Assembly: GCF_017573545.1 (NCBI RefSeq)
Contig: NZ_JAGEOK010000002.1
Coordinates: 248,001-312,000 of the forward strand
DNA length: 64,000 bases
Reading direction: 5' to 3'
DNA from: Actinomadura nitritigenes
Lineage (GTDB): Bacteria > Actinomycetota > Actinomycetes > Streptosporangiales > Streptosporangiaceae
The translations under genes and the position numbers were made by a program. Position 1 is the stretch's first letter. The number at the start of each line of letters is the position of its first letter. The notes under the pieces are model-generated. The model was not told the DNA's origin, did not search any database, and saw nothing but the letters and a program-made list of their open reading frames with translations. Shown here in pieces: positions 31,926 through 41,168 of the stretch.

Positions 31926-33734
31926 TCACTTCGGCAGGAGGGCGGCGAACCCGGGTTTCAGCAGGTCGCGGATCTTGGCGTAGGGGGCGCCGAAGTCGAG
32001 GTTGCCGCAGCCGTCGCTGCCGGAGGTGAACCAGGCGAGCTGGAAGTCGGACGGGGTGAGGAAGGCGCTCAGGCGCGGCGGGGTGTGCGAGGCGCCCCGG
32101 TACAGGCCCTCGGGCGGGGTGGGCTGGAAGTCGGCGGGCTGCCAGGTCCTGCCCCCGGAGCAGTCGGCCCACGGGCGCCCGTCCCGCTGGACGAGCCGGG
32201 AGTAGAGCGTCCCCGCTCCGGCCGCGGTCAGCGTGCCGGGACGGAAGACGTCGGACGCGGTGAGCCGGCGCCCGGTGCGCAGGTCGACGGTGACGGCCTC
32301 GCCGCCGGGCGCTCCGTCGGCCTTGTGGCACCAGTCGGACATCTGGAAGTACCGGACGGAGACCAGGCGCGGCCCGTTGAGCCCCACGCGGGTCTGGACG
32401 GTCACGGTGGTCGGGGTGCTCCCGCAGGCGACCTGCCTGCGGCTGTCCTTCGCCAGCGCGATCAGGTCGTCGAGCGGGGCGCGGAGCTCGGCGTTGATGC
32501 GGCGCTGGAGGGCCGCGTCGTGCAGGCCGGTGACGGTCGCGTACCGCGCGCCGTCCACCTTCACGGACGTGCCGGGGATCGTCTCGTTCTGGGCGGCGAG
32601 GGCCAGGACGGGATGGTCCTTCGGCGGCTTCTTGGTCGTGTCCTTCGTCGCGTAGACGGCGCCCCCGGCCGCGGCGGCGACGACGGCGGCGCCCGCCGCC
32701 GCGAGAGCGCCCTTGCCGGCGGCGGTGGCGAGGAAGCCCTTGCCGACGGCCGCGCCCGTGGATCCCGCGCCGGCCGACACGCCACCGCCCGTCCCGGCGG
32801 CACCCGCGGTCCCGGCGGTCCCGGCGGTCCCGGCGGCGCCCGCGCCGGTGGCGGCGGCGCCCGGGGCGACCGCGAGAGCGCCCAGCGGGAACAGGGCCGC
32901 CAGCGCGACGGCGGCGGCCGCGAGGGCCCGGACGCCCCGCTGCTCCCAGTCCGGCCCGTAGGCGGCGACCGCCGCCGACTCGAGCTCGCCGACGAACGCG
33001 GCGGCGCCGGGCGGGCGGTCCCCCGGCTGCTTCGCCAGCCCCTTGAGCACGAGCGGGCGCAGCGCCTCGGGGACGTCCGCCACGTCCGCCGCGGCGGACA
33101 GGTGCCGGTTCATCAGCGCGGCGCGCTCCCCGGCCGCGAACGGCCGCCGCCCGGTCACGCACTCGACGAACACGCAGGTCGCGGCGTACACGTCGGTCGC
33201 GGGGGTGGCGGCCTCGCCGCGCCACTGCTCGGGCGCCATGTAGGCGGGCGTCCCGGCGGCCGAGCCCTGCCCGGCCAGCACGGCCACGCCGAAGTCGACC
33301 AGCTTGCTCAGCCCGTCCGGCCGGACGACCACGTTCGCGGGCTTGTAGTCGCGGTGGACGACGCCGACGGCGTGCGCGGCGGCGAGCCCGAGCAGCGAGC
33401 CCTTCAGCACGGTCAGCGCCGCCTCCGGCGCGAGCCGGCCGTGCTCGGCCAGCACCGCCTTCAGCGACGCGCCGTTCACCGCCTCCATCACGATCGCGGC
33501 GCCGTCGCCGCTCTCCACGAAGCGGAAGAGCCGCGCCACGTACGGGCTGGTCAGCCGGCCGAGCATCCGCGCCTCGGCGCGCAGCCCGGCGACGGCCGCC
33601 GGGTCACCGCCGGTCAGGTACTTGATCGCGACGGGCGCGCCGGTCCCGGCGTGCCGGGCCAGCACGACGCGGCCCTGCGCGCCGCGGCCGAGCTCGCGTT
33701 CCTCGACGAAGCCCGTCAGCCGCCAGTCCGCCAT
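31926..33734 (-). CDS. Transmembrane serine/threonine protein kinase
   Basis: A 602-residue kinase. The catalytic domain (about 5-260) has LGRGAQGRV, VAIK (Lys38), HRDYKPANV, VDFGVAV and MAPEQW, all needed for activity. A membrane segment follows (ALAAAAVALAALFPLGALAVAPG). Then comes a Gly/Thr/Ala repeat linker of GTA units, a second hydrophobic stretch and a C-terminal domain with conserved Cys (YFQMSDWCHK, DCSGGRTW) resembling DUF3298-like extracytoplasmic domains. ATG at 33734 is chosen over an upstream frame start because the kinase domain begins there. A PP2C gene lies two genes downstream. Confidence 0.88.
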   Translation of the reverse strand: MADWRLTGFVEERELGRGAQGRVVLARHAGTGAPVAIKYLTGGDPAAVAGLRAEARMLGRLTSPYVARLFRFVESGDGAAIVMEAVNGASLKAVLAEHGRLAPEAALTVLKGSLLGLAAAHAVGVVHRDYKPANVVVRPDGLSKLVDFGVAVLAGQGSAAGTPAYMAPEQWRGEAATPATDVYAATCVFVECVTGRRPFAAGERAALMNRHLSAAADVADVPEALRPLVLKGLAKQPGDRPPGAAAFVGELESAAVAAYGPDWEQRGVRALAAAAVALAALFPLGALAVAPGAAATGAGAAGTAGTAGTAGAAGTGGGVSAGAGSTGAAVGKGFLATAAGKGALAAAGAAVVAAAAGGAVYATKDTTKKPPKDHPVLALAAQNETIPGTSVKVDGARYATVTGLHDAALQRRINAELRAPLDDLIALAKDSRRQVACGSTPTTVTVQTRVGLNGPRLVSVRYFQMSDWCHKADGAPGGEAVTVDLRTGRRLTASDVFRPGTLTAAGAGTLYSRLVQRDGRPWADCSGGRTWQPADFQPTPPEGLYRGASHTPPRLSAFLTPSDFQLAWFTSGSDGCGNLDFGAPYAKIRDLLKPGFAALLPK

Positions 33735-33761
33735 GCACCCTCCCGGGGAAGTAGTGGGCCA

Positions 33762-33837
33762 GTGTCCCAACCGTCGATGACGCCGTCACCCGGGCGAAGG
33801 TTCGGGCCGGCCGCGATCAGGGGGTGATATGGGACAC
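33762..33837. repeat. Perfect 8-bp inverted repeat flanking the kinase promoter region
   Basis: GTGTCCCA at 33762-33769 and TGGGACAC at 33830-33837 are exact reverse complements 60 nt apart, just upstream of the kinase gene. They could be two sites for one dimeric regulator. No further support. Confidence 0.35.
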
Positions 33838-33996
33838 ATCGGACAGTGTGCCGGCGCGGGCAGTGGACCGTTCGAAGGCACAGGTCACCGACCGGGCCTA
33901 TCGAATTCTGACAAAGCCGCCGGGAAAGCACGGCCATGAATGCGCAGGGGGAATGTGCTAAAACCCGGGTGGGGTTCGCCACGCGGAAGGATCTTC

Positions 33997-34881
33997 ATGG
34001 GCGCAGTGGAGGCTCGGGCCGCCGGCCGGGCGGCAGGCACGGAACTGGTCGACACCGATCTCTATCCGCTGGACGAGCCGGACGGCCCGGGCTGGACCGC
34101 CGTCGTTTCCCGGGTCCGGGAGGAGCTGGCGAATTCCGGGTGCTGCGTGCTTCCGGACTTCATTCGCGGCGCATTGCAGGAGCGGCTGCGGACCGAATGC
34201 GCCGCCATCGCACCGGACGCTCATTACGACGTCGAAACGGTGAACGCCTACAACATCGACATCGGCACGCCGCTGCCCGACGACCATCCGGGCCGTATCA
34301 CCGTCGAGCGCGGGAACGCGTTCGTGGCGCGCGACCTCATCCCGCGGGACCTGATCGTCCACCGGCTCTATTCCGATCCCCTTTTCCAGCGGTTCGTGGC
34401 CGCCTGCTTCGGGCTGCCGCGCGTCCACGAACTGGGCGATCCGCTGTCCGGGCTGTGCCTGAACGTGGTGAATCCCCGGATGGAGCACCCGTGGCATTTC
34501 GACACCAACGAGTTCACGGTGAGCCTGCTGACGCAGCGCCCGCAGGACGGCGGCGTCTTCGAGTACTGCCCGAACATCCGGTCCGCCGCGGACGAGAACT
34601 TCGCCGACGTCCGCGCCGTCCTCACCGGCCAGGGCGGGCGGCTGGTGCGGCGGCTGGTGCTGCGGCCCGGTGACCTGCAGCTCTTCAAGGGTCGCTACTC
34701 CCTGCACCGGGTCAGCGAGGTGCGCGGGGACATCGCGCGGCACACCGCGATCCTCGCCTACAGCGAGCGCCCCGGCGTGGTCGGCAGCGTCGCGCGGACC
34801 CGGCAGCTGTTCGGCCGGGTGCTGCCGGAGCACCTGGCGGCGGAGGGACGCGCCGTCCGGGTGGACGCGCTGCTCGACTGA
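33997..34881 (+). CDS. Fe(II)/2-oxoglutarate-dependent oxygenase-like protein
   Basis: A 294-residue protein with the facial-triad pattern of non-haem iron oxygenases: His167-x-Asp169 in HPWHFDTNEF, distal His237 in YSLHRVSEV, and an Arg shortly after (RGDIARHTAIL) that would bind 2-oxoglutarate. The Asp is present, so it is set up for hydroxylation-type chemistry and not as a His-x-Gly halogenase. ATG at 33997 with GGAAGGA; the frame is open further upstream without support. It is the first gene of a three-gene run with a methyltransferase and a carnitine-type acyltransferase. Substrate unknown. Confidence 0.82.
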   Translation: MGAVEARAAGRAAGTELVDTDLYPLDEPDGPGWTAVVSRVREELANSGCCVLPDFIRGALQERLRTECAAIAPDAHYDVETVNAYNIDIGTPLPDDHPGRITVERGNAFVARDLIPRDLIVHRLYSDPLFQRFVAACFGLPRVHELGDPLSGLCLNVVNPRMEHPWHFDTNEFTVSLLTQRPQDGGVFEYCPNIRSAADENFADVRAVLTGQGGRLVRRLVLRPGDLQLFKGRYSLHRVSEVRGDIARHTAILAYSERPGVVGSVARTRQLFGRVLPEHLAAEGRAVRVDALLD

Positions 34882-34928
34882 GGCGAGGAACGCCCGGCCC
34901 ATCCGCCTTCTCCAGGAAGGACCGCGAC

Positions 34929-35738
34929 GTGCGCGGCGACACGACCGGAAAGATCTCGCTGGACCACATCTACACCGAGCCCGACCCGCGCGCCTACTTC
35001 AGCACCCTGCGGGGCCTCGAGTACAACATCCCCGAACTGGCCAAGCCGCACTTCTCCGGGCTCATCGCCGAATACCGGGAGGCCCGCGGCGTGCCGGTTC
35101 CGACGGTCGTGGACATCGGCTGCTCGTACGGCATCAACGCGGCGCTGCTGAAATACGGCGTCACCATGGCGGAGCTGTACGATCGCTACGGCGGCCGCGA
35201 CGCCGAACGGCTCACCCACGGCGCGCTCCTGTCCCGCGACCGTGAGCTGGTCCGTTCCCATGAAGGTGCGAATCGCGTCCGCTTCGTCGGTCTCGACGCG
35301 TCCGGGAACGCGCTCTCCTATGCGCTCGACGCCGGTTTCCTTGACGGCGCCGTGCACGCCGATCTCGAGGACCGCGATCCGACGGAGGAGCAGGCCGCGC
35401 GGCTGGCCGGCGCCGATCTCGTCATTTCCACCGGCTGCCTCGGTTACGTCACCGACCGGACGATCGCGCGCGTCGTCGAGGCCGCGGGCGGGCGCCGGCC
35501 GTGGATGGCGCATTTCATCCTGCGCATGTTCCCGTTCGACCCGGTCGCCGACACGCTGGCGGCGGCGGGGTACGAGACCGTCCGCCGCGACGGGCTGTTC
35601 CGGCAGCGGCGGTTCGCGACGGAGGAGCAGGCGCTCGTGCTGGACACGCTGGCGGACGCCGGCGTCGACCCGTCCGGGCTGGAGGACGGGGGCTGGCTCT
35701 ACGCGGGCCTGTACGTGTCGCGCCCGCGCGGGGAATGA
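34929..35738 (+). CDS. SAM-dependent methyltransferase-like protein
   Basis: A 269-residue class I methyltransferase fold. Motif I is VVDIGCSYGINAALL (Asp62-Gly68). The acidic loop FVGLDASGNALSYA and ADLVISTGCLGYVT (motif II region) follow. An insertion between motifs I and II (MAELYDRYGGRDAERLTHG) is unusual. GTG start with AGGAAGGA upstream. It lies 47 nt after the oxygenase gene and 54 nt before the acyltransferase gene. N- or O-methylation of a small molecule is the natural guess. Confidence 0.8.
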   Translation: MRGDTTGKISLDHIYTEPDPRAYFSTLRGLEYNIPELAKPHFSGLIAEYREARGVPVPTVVDIGCSYGINAALLKYGVTMAELYDRYGGRDAERLTHGALLSRDRELVRSHEGANRVRFVGLDASGNALSYALDAGFLDGAVHADLEDRDPTEEQAARLAGADLVISTGCLGYVTDRTIARVVEAAGGRRPWMAHFILRMFPFDPVADTLAAAGYETVRRDGLFRQRRFATEEQALVLDTLADAGVDPSGLEDGGWLYAGLYVSRPRGE

Positions 35739-35792
35739 CCACCATCGGCCCCGGGCGTGCGGAACGCCCGGGCACGGAGAACGAGGGACGAA

Positions 35793-37595
35793 TTGAACGC
35801 CACCCCTGAACCGTCGGCCCGCACCTTCGGCAACGAGGACGCGCTGCCCCGGGTGCCGCTCCCCGCGCTCGACGAGACCTGCACGCGGTTCCTGGAGTGG
35901 TGCGCGCCGCTGCTGACAGAGGCGGAGCTGGCGGAGACGCGCGCGGCGGTGGAGGCGTTCGCCCGTCCGGACGGCCCGGGCCGCGCCCTGCACGCCGCCT
36001 TGGAGCGCTACGACGCCGAGCCCGGCGTGCGCAGCTGGCTGGACACCTTCTGGCCGTACCGCTACCTCGGGCGGCGCGACCGGATCGCGTTGAACGCGAA
36101 CTTCTTCTTCCTGTTCCAGGACACCGGGGAGCGGCAGCTGGAGCGCGCGGCCGGGCTGATCGCCGGTGCGCTGGACTACAAGCTGCTGCTGGACGCCGAG
36201 CGGATCCCGCCCGTCCTGCAGCGCGGCGCGCCGCTGTCGATGGAGCAGAACAAGTACCTGTTCTCCACCACGCGCATCCCGGGCGCCGAGCAGGACACCG
36301 TCCGCGCCCCCTACAGCGCCGAGTGGCCGGGTCCGTCGCAGGCCAGGCACATCGTCGTGTTCTACCGCGGCAACATCGTCCGGATGGACGTGATCGGCCC
36401 GGACGGCGTCCCGCACGCGCTGGACGAGCTGGTCGCCGGCCTCGGCACGATCATGAAGGCGGAGCCCGCGCCGGAGCCGTCCGCCGGGCACCTCACCACC
36501 AAGGCGCGCGCCGAGTGGGCGGCGAGCCGGGAGGCGCTGCTCGCCGCCGACCCCGCCAACGCGCGGGCGCTGGACGCCGTCGAGACCGCGCTGTTCTGCG
36601 TCTGCCTGGAGGACGTCGCGCCGAGGAACGACCTGGAGGCGTGCGACAACCTGCTGCACGGCGACAGCGGCAACCGCTGGTTCGACAAGGCCGTCTCCCT
36701 GGTCGTCTTCGCCGACGGCACCGCCGGGATCAACGTGGAGCACTGCGGGCTGGACGGCACCACGATCCTCAGCTTCGTGGACGCGCTGCTCGGCGAGTCC
36801 CCGGAGGCGCACGCGCGGCGGTCCGGGGCCCGGTCGCAGGGCCTGCCGGTGACCGAGGCGATCGAGTTCGCGCTGGACGACGCGCTGCGCGCCGACGTCC
36901 GGGACGCGGCCGCCGCCTTCGCCGCCTACGGCGCCGCGACCGCCACGACCTGCGTGTCGTTCGACGACTTCGGCTCCGAGCGCGCCAAGGCGCTGAAGAC
37001 CTCCCCCGACGCGTTCGTCCAGATGGCGTACCAGCTCGCGCACAGGCGGGCGAAGGGCCTCACCGGCGCCACCTACGAGTCGATCGCGACCCGCCAGTAC
37101 CGCAACGGGCGCACCGAGGCGATGCGGGTCGTCACCCCGGAGGTGCTGCGGTTCGTCGCGGCGATGGACGACCCGGGCGCGGACGCCGGCGCCCGCCGCG
37201 CCGCGTTCCGCGCCGCCGCCGAGGCGCACGTCCGGCGCGCCAAGGACTGCCAGGCGGGCCGCGCGCCGGAGCAGCACCTGTGGGAGCTCCAGCTGATCCA
37301 GAAGCGGCGCGGCGCGGAGCTCGGCGTCACCGAGCACCTCGCGCTGTTCGACTCGCCCGGCTGGGTGACGATGCGCGACGACTACCTGAGCACCAGCTCC
37401 GCGCCGTCGGTCAACATCCGGTACTTCGGGTTCGGGTCGACGAGCGAGCAGTGCATCGGCGTCGCCTACGTGCTGCTGCCCGACCGGTTCAACCTGTACC
37501 TGAGCACGCCGGAGCCGGTCGCGGACGCGATGTACGACTTCGCCGACCGGCTCCGCGAGGCCGTCCGCGAGCTGCAGGACCTGCTCGACGCGTAG
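35793..37595 (+). CDS. Choline/carnitine O-acyltransferase family protein
   Basis: A 600-residue protein with the family landmarks. N-terminal LPRVPLPALDETCTRFLEWCAPLLT is followed by YRYLGRRDRIALNANFFF, GDSGNRWFDKAVSLVVF, the catalytic His317 in EHCGLDGTT, and the C-terminal STSSAPSVNIRYFGFGSTSEQCIGVAY that binds CoA and the choline/carnitine group. These enzymes move acyl groups between CoA and carnitine or choline; they are uncommon in bacteria. The TTG start at 35793 follows GAGGGACG; the frame is open to 35757. Last gene of the oxygenase-methyltransferase-acyltransferase run. Confidence 0.88.
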   Translation: MNATPEPSARTFGNEDALPRVPLPALDETCTRFLEWCAPLLTEAELAETRAAVEAFARPDGPGRALHAALERYDAEPGVRSWLDTFWPYRYLGRRDRIALNANFFFLFQDTGERQLERAAGLIAGALDYKLLLDAERIPPVLQRGAPLSMEQNKYLFSTTRIPGAEQDTVRAPYSAEWPGPSQARHIVVFYRGNIVRMDVIGPDGVPHALDELVAGLGTIMKAEPAPEPSAGHLTTKARAEWAASREALLAADPANARALDAVETALFCVCLEDVAPRNDLEACDNLLHGDSGNRWFDKAVSLVVFADGTAGINVEHCGLDGTTILSFVDALLGESPEAHARRSGARSQGLPVTEAIEFALDDALRADVRDAAAAFAAYGAATATTCVSFDDFGSERAKALKTSPDAFVQMAYQLAHRRAKGLTGATYESIATRQYRNGRTEAMRVVTPEVLRFVAAMDDPGADAGARRAAFRAAAEAHVRRAKDCQAGRAPEQHLWELQLIQKRRGAELGVTEHLALFDSPGWVTMRDDYLSTSSAPSVNIRYFGFGSTSEQCIGVAYVLLPDRFNLYLSTPEPVADAMYDFADRLREAVRELQDLLDA

Positions 37596-37647
37596 CGCGC
37601 CCGCCCGGCGGGCCGCGTTCCCCGGCCGGGAGCGCGCCCGCCCGGCG
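37594..37647. repeat. 17-bp direct repeat between convergent genes
   Basis: AGCGCGCCCGCCCGGCG occurs at 37594-37610 and again at 37631-37647. The first copy also forms a GCCCGCC/GGCGGGC hairpin with following bases. It lies between the acyltransferase stop and the haemoglobin stop, so a termination role is likely. Confidence 0.5.
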
Positions 37648-37650
37648 CGG

Positions 37651-38019
37651 CTACCCGGCGGGGACGGCGCCGCTCACGATGTCGTCCGCGAGCGGCGCCA
37701 CCACCGCGACGATCTCCGCGATGGTGGCGTCCGGGACGCCCGCGGCGGCGAGGGCGGCCACGAGGTGGCCCGCCACCTTGTCGAAGTGGGCGCGCTCGAT
37801 GCCGCGTCCGAGGTGGACGTCCTTCATGGAGGCTCCGCCGTAGACCATCGGCCCGCCGAGCGCCTGCCCGAAGAACTCGACCTGGCGGCCTTTCAACCGG
37901 GCGAGGTTCGTCCCGGCGAAGAAGCCCTTCAGCTCCTCGTCGCCGAGGATGCGGACGTACAGGTCGTCGACCACGGCGGTCAGCGCGGCCTCTCCCCCGA
38001 TGGAGTCGTAGATGCTCAT
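37651..38019 (-). CDS. Group 1 truncated haemoglobin
   Basis: A 122-residue 2/2 globin. It starts [21 protein letters not shown], has the Phe-rich distal stretch [24 protein letters not shown], and the proximal-His helix [14 protein letters not shown]. Length and motifs fit group 1 (GlbN-like) proteins, which bind O2 or NO and can oxidise NO to nitrate. It stands alone, convergent with the acyltransferase gene. Confidence 0.9.
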   Translation of the reverse strand: MSIYDSIGGEAALTAVVDDLYVRILGDEELKGFFAGTNLARLKGRQVEFFGQALGGPMVYGGASMKDVHLGRGIERAHFDKVAGHLVAALAAAGVPDATIAEIVAVVAPLADDIVSGAVPAG

Positions 38020-38116
38020 GCGTCGAGCACAGCGTCCGGCCTTTTCGCCGCCGTTGCGGGACCGTTAGCGCTGCGGTACGAAGCGCGCACGGCGCGTCAC
38101 GGGCCCGGTGAGGGCG

Positions 38117-38524
38117 TCAGCCCGTCATGAGGTGGCGGTGCACGAGGGGGCCGATGCCGGCGATGGCGGCGAACAGCCCGGCGGCGACGTAGAGGTCGCC
38201 GTGGGGCGTCGACCTCAGCAGGTACGAGGCGAGGAGCGCGACGGCGAGCAGCACGCCCTTGGCGGCGACCGCGCGGGCGAGCGAGAGCCGCGGCCCGGCC
38301 TGCGGGCGTCCCGCCGTGCGGCGCTTCTGGACGAGGTGCAGCAGGGGCGCGCCGACGAAGAGCAGCAGCCCGAACTTGAGCGCGTGCTCCCACACGGGCT
38401 CGCCCGCGTTCCAGGCCCAGACGGCGCCCATGATCAGGCCCGCCATCCGGTAGACCCGCTTGACCGGCCGCGGGGTCGCCGGCGCGCCGGCGCGGCGGGG
38501 AAGGGAAAGGTCCTGGCGGGTCAC
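38117..38524 (-). CDS. Small membrane protein coupled to a TetR regulator
   Basis: A 135-residue protein with three to four hydrophobic segments (YRMAGLIMGAVWAWNAGE, FGLLLFVGAPLLHLV, VAAKGVLLAVALLASYLL, LYVAAGLFAAIAGIGPLV). It resembles actinomycete putative integral membrane proteins found next to TetR genes; the function is unknown. GTG start overlaps the TetR stop (GTGA), so the two are made together. Confidence 0.75.
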   Translation of the reverse strand: MTRQDLSLPRRAGAPATPRPVKRVYRMAGLIMGAVWAWNAGEPVWEHALKFGLLLFVGAPLLHLVQKRRTAGRPQAGPRLSLARAVAAKGVLLAVALLASYLLRSTPHGDLYVAAGLFAAIAGIGPLVHRHLMTG

Positions 38525-39180
38525 GGCCGCTCCTCGGTCGACGGGCCTGGGGTGTTGGCGATGCCGACGAACAGCCACCGCATCGCCTGGCGGAGCAGGT
38601 CGTCCGGCACGCTCGACGGGTCGAGGCGGCGCTGCCGCAGCAGGCCCTGGAACATCGCGCTCGCGACCGTGGCGACGGTGGAGGCGGGGACCCGGCCGGA
38701 GGCGCCGACGCGCTCGAGCACCGGCTCCATGAGCTCCGCGAGGGCCTCCTGCGGCTCGCGCTGAGCGGCGGCCAGCGCCTCCCTCAGCTGCGGGTTCCGC
38801 ATGGCGTAGAGCCACAGCTCGGCCTGCAGGAGGGGCAGGTCGTCGTCCTTGTCGGCGGCCTCCAGGAAGAACCGGCCGAGCGCCGTCTCGGGATCCTCGG
38901 TCCCCGCCTGCACGGCGTCGACCGTCTGCCTTCCCCGCTCGACCCGCGCCCTGGCGCCGCCGGCCATCAGCTCGAGGAACAGCTCCTCCTTGCCGCCGAA
39001 GTTGGAGTACAGGGCGCCGATCGAGTAGCCCGCCGCCTCGGCGATCTCCTCGACCGACGCCCCCGCGTACCCCTTGCGGGCGAAGGTGCGCGCCGCCGCG
39101 TCCAGCAGCCGCCGCCGGGTGCGCGCCTTGGCCTCGGCGCGGGTCAGCCGCCTCGGTTTCTCATCGTTGTCGCTATCCAC
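38521..39180 (-). CDS. TetR/AcrR family regulator (probably leaderless mRNA)
   Basis: A 219-residue regulator with N-terminal helix-turn-helix (RRRLLDAAARTFARKGYAGASVEEIAEAAGYSIGALYSNFGGKEEL in total) and a helical ligand domain. An upstream in-frame ATG at 39190-39192 lies inside the presumed -10 element, so I take the GTG at 39178-39180, which falls at the expected transcription start. Its promoter contains a symmetric site, suggesting autoregulation. Translationally coupled to the membrane-protein gene that follows; the efflux operon on the same strand ends just upstream. Confidence 0.85.
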   Translation of the reverse strand: MDSDNDEKPRRLTRAEAKARTRRRLLDAAARTFARKGYAGASVEEIAEAAGYSIGALYSNFGGKEELFLELMAGGARARVERGRQTVDAVQAGTEDPETALGRFFLEAADKDDDLPLLQAELWLYAMRNPQLREALAAAQREPQEALAELMEPVLERVGASGRVPASTVATVASAMFQGLLRQRRLDPSSVPDDLLRQAMRWLFVGIANTPGPSTEERP

Positions 39181-39187
39181 ATAGCAA

Positions 39188-39217
39188 ACCATATTCAGAT
39201 AGTGCTCACTATGTCAA
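39188..39217 (-). promoter_or_regulatory. Promoter and operator of the TetR gene
   Basis: On the minus strand TTGACA (39212-39217) and TATGGT (39188-39193) are 18 nt apart. Between them ATAGTG-CT-CACTAT (39199-39212, plus strand) is a perfect 6-bp inverted repeat with a 2-nt centre. An operator in the spacer is a typical TetR autorepression design. The start of transcription would fall on the GTG at 39180. Confidence 0.6.
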
Positions 39218-39222
39218 TCGGC

Positions 39223-40473
39223 TCAGGGAGCCGCCAGCGCCTCCGTGGGCGACAGGCGGGACGCCCGGATCGCCGGGTAGAGGCCCGCGACCGCGCCGAT
39301 GACCAGCGTCGCGGCGACGCCGCCGAGCACCGCCCAGGCCGGGATCACGATCGGCCACCCCTGGTACACGGCGTAGCCGCCGGTGACGAGCGCGCCGATC
39401 GCGGCGCCGCCGAGCCCGCCGAGCGCCGACAGCAGCAGCGACTCCGCGAGGAACTGGGTGCGGATCTGGCCGCGGGTCGCGCCGAGCGAGCGGCGCAGCC
39501 CGATCTCCGCGCGGCGCTCCAGCACCGAGATGACCATCGTGTTGGCCACCCCGACCCCGCCGACCAGCAGCGCCACCGCGCCGACGCCCAGCAGCAGCCC
39601 GGTGAACGCCTCTCCCGCCGCCTTCTTCGCGGCGAGCGCGTCCGACGGCCGCGACACCTGCACCTCGTTCGGCGCCTCCGGGTTCGCGGTCGCGCCGAGC
39701 ACCTCCCGGACCTGCTCGACGCTCGCGTCCCGCGACCGGGTGTAGATCGTGGTCGGGTGCCCGTCGAAGCCGAGCCGCGCCTGCGCCGCCGGCCAGCCGA
39801 CCAGCGCCGCCGAGTCCAGCTCCGGCGCGAGCGGCGCCGGTTCGAGGATGCCGACCACGGTGAACCACTTGCCGCCGATCAGCACCTGGACGTCCGTCCC
39901 GGCGTGCCCGATGCCGAGCCGGTCCGCGGCGGACGAGCCGAGCACCACCGCGGGGAAGTCCTGCGTCGCCGCGGTCAGCCACACCCCGCTGCGCAGCCGC
40001 GCGCCGGTCGCGGCGCGCAGGTCCGTGCGGGCCGCGTAGGCGGCGAGCCCGTTGGTCTGCGCCTTCGGGATCTTCCCGTTCCGGTACACCTTCGCCCCGT
40101 CCAGCAGCCCGACCGCCGACACCTCCTCGACCGGCCCGATCCGCCCGACCATCTCCTCGGCCTCCAGCGGGAGCTGCGCCTGCCCGCCGGTCAGCGTGTT
40201 ACCGGGCGTGACCGTCAGCAGGTTGGTGCCGAGCGCCGCCAGCGCGCGGTCGAGGTCGGCGCGCGACGAGGACGACACCCCGACGACCGCGACCATCGCG
40301 GCGATCCCGATCGCGATGCCGAGCGCGGACAGGAACGCCCGCATCGGCCGCGTCCGCAGGCCCACCGCGCCGACCTTCACCACGTCGCCCGGCCCGAGCC
40401 GGGCCGGGCGCAGCCGGGCCGGACGCGGCCGCTCGGCACCCGGTCGGCCGGGACGCAGCGTCCCGGCGGTCAT
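39223..40473 (-). CDS. MacB/FtsX-type ABC transporter permease
   Basis: A 416-residue permease. The first membrane helix follows [30 protein letters not shown] large extracytoplasmic domain (about 65-280) comes next, then three C-terminal helices around [25 protein letters not shown] and the conserved [18 protein letters not shown]. This layout is that of MacB-like permeases that drive substrate through an adaptor. Its start overlaps the ATPase stop (ATGA). It forms a tripartite export system with the next genes upstream. Confidence 0.9.
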   Translation of the reverse strand: MTAGTLRPGRPGAERPRPARLRPARLGPGDVVKVGAVGLRTRPMRAFLSALGIAIGIAAMVAVVGVSSSSRADLDRALAALGTNLLTVTPGNTLTGGQAQLPLEAEEMVGRIGPVEEVSAVGLLDGAKVYRNGKIPKAQTNGLAAYAARTDLRAATGARLRSGVWLTAATQDFPAVVLGSSAADRLGIGHAGTDVQVLIGGKWFTVVGILEPAPLAPELDSAALVGWPAAQARLGFDGHPTTIYTRSRDASVEQVREVLGATANPEAPNEVQVSRPSDALAAKKAAGEAFTGLLLGVGAVALLVGGVGVANTMVISVLERRAEIGLRRSLGATRGQIRTQFLAESLLLSALGGLGGAAIGALVTGGYAVYQGWPIVIPAWAVLGGVAATLVIGAVAGLYPAIRASRLSPTEALAAP

Positions 40474-41168
40474 CGCGCCGCCTCCGCCGGCTCCGCCCGC
40501 GCCGGGAGCGCCGAGTCCTCGACCACGAGGCCGTCGCGCATCCGGACCCGGCGCGGCAGCCCCGCCGCGATCTCCCGGTCGTGCGTGATGATCACGACGG
40601 TGGTGCCGGACGCGTGCAGCTCGCGCAGCAGCGCCATCACCCCGTCGCCGGACGCCGAGTCCAGCGCGCCCGTCGGCTCGTCCGCCAGCAGCAGCGCCGG
40701 CTCCCCCGCGACGGCCCGCGCGATCGCGACGCGCTGCCGCTCGCCGCCCGACAGCTCGTGCGGCTCGTGGTGCATCCGGTGCGCGAGCCCGACCCGTTCC
40801 AGCGCGTCCGCCGCACGGCGCCGCCGCGCGGCCGGCCGCAGCCCCGAGTACAGGAGCCCGTCGGCGACGTTGTCCAGCGCGCGCGTCCCGGCGGCGAGAT
40901 GGAACTGCTGGAACACGAACCCGATCCGGCTCGCCCGCAGCGCCGACAGCGCCGCGTCCGGCAGCCGCCCCACGTCGTACCCGTCGATGCGGACCGTCCC
41001 GGACGTCGGCCGGTCCAGGGTGCCGAGCACGTTCAGCATCGTCGACTTCCCCGACCCCGACGGCCCGACGATCGCGACCAGCTCGCCGGCGCCGGCGTGC
41101 AGCGACACCCCGCCGAGCGCCCGGACGCCGCCCGGGTACTCCTTGGTCACCTCGCGCAGCTCGATCAT
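40470..41168 (-). CDS. MacB/LolD-type ABC transporter ATPase
   Basis: A 232-residue ATPase with Walker [11 protein letters not shown]-loop FVFQQFHL, signature [14 protein letters not shown], Walker [13 protein letters not shown] and switch His in IITHDRE. The Met-Leu-Asn after Walker A and ADEPTGALD are typical of the LolD/MacB family. Coupled on both sides (overlaps with adaptor and permease genes). Energises the FtsX-like permease. Confidence 0.92.
   Translation of the reverse strand: MIELREVTKEYPGGVRALGGVSLHAGAGELVAIVGPSGSGKSTMLNVLGTLDRPTSGTVRIDGYDVGRLPDAALSALRASRIGFVFQQFHLAAGTRALDNVADGLLYSGLRPAARRRRAADALERVGLAHRMHHEPHELSGGERQRVAIARAVAGEPALLLADEPTGALDSASGDGVMALLRELHASGTTVVIITHDREIAAGLPRRVRMRDGLVVEDSALPARAEPAEAAR

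Noticed and set aside
33997..34881. Non-haem iron halogenase
   Set aside because: The triad keeps Asp169 (His-x-Asp); halogenases have Gly or Ala there.
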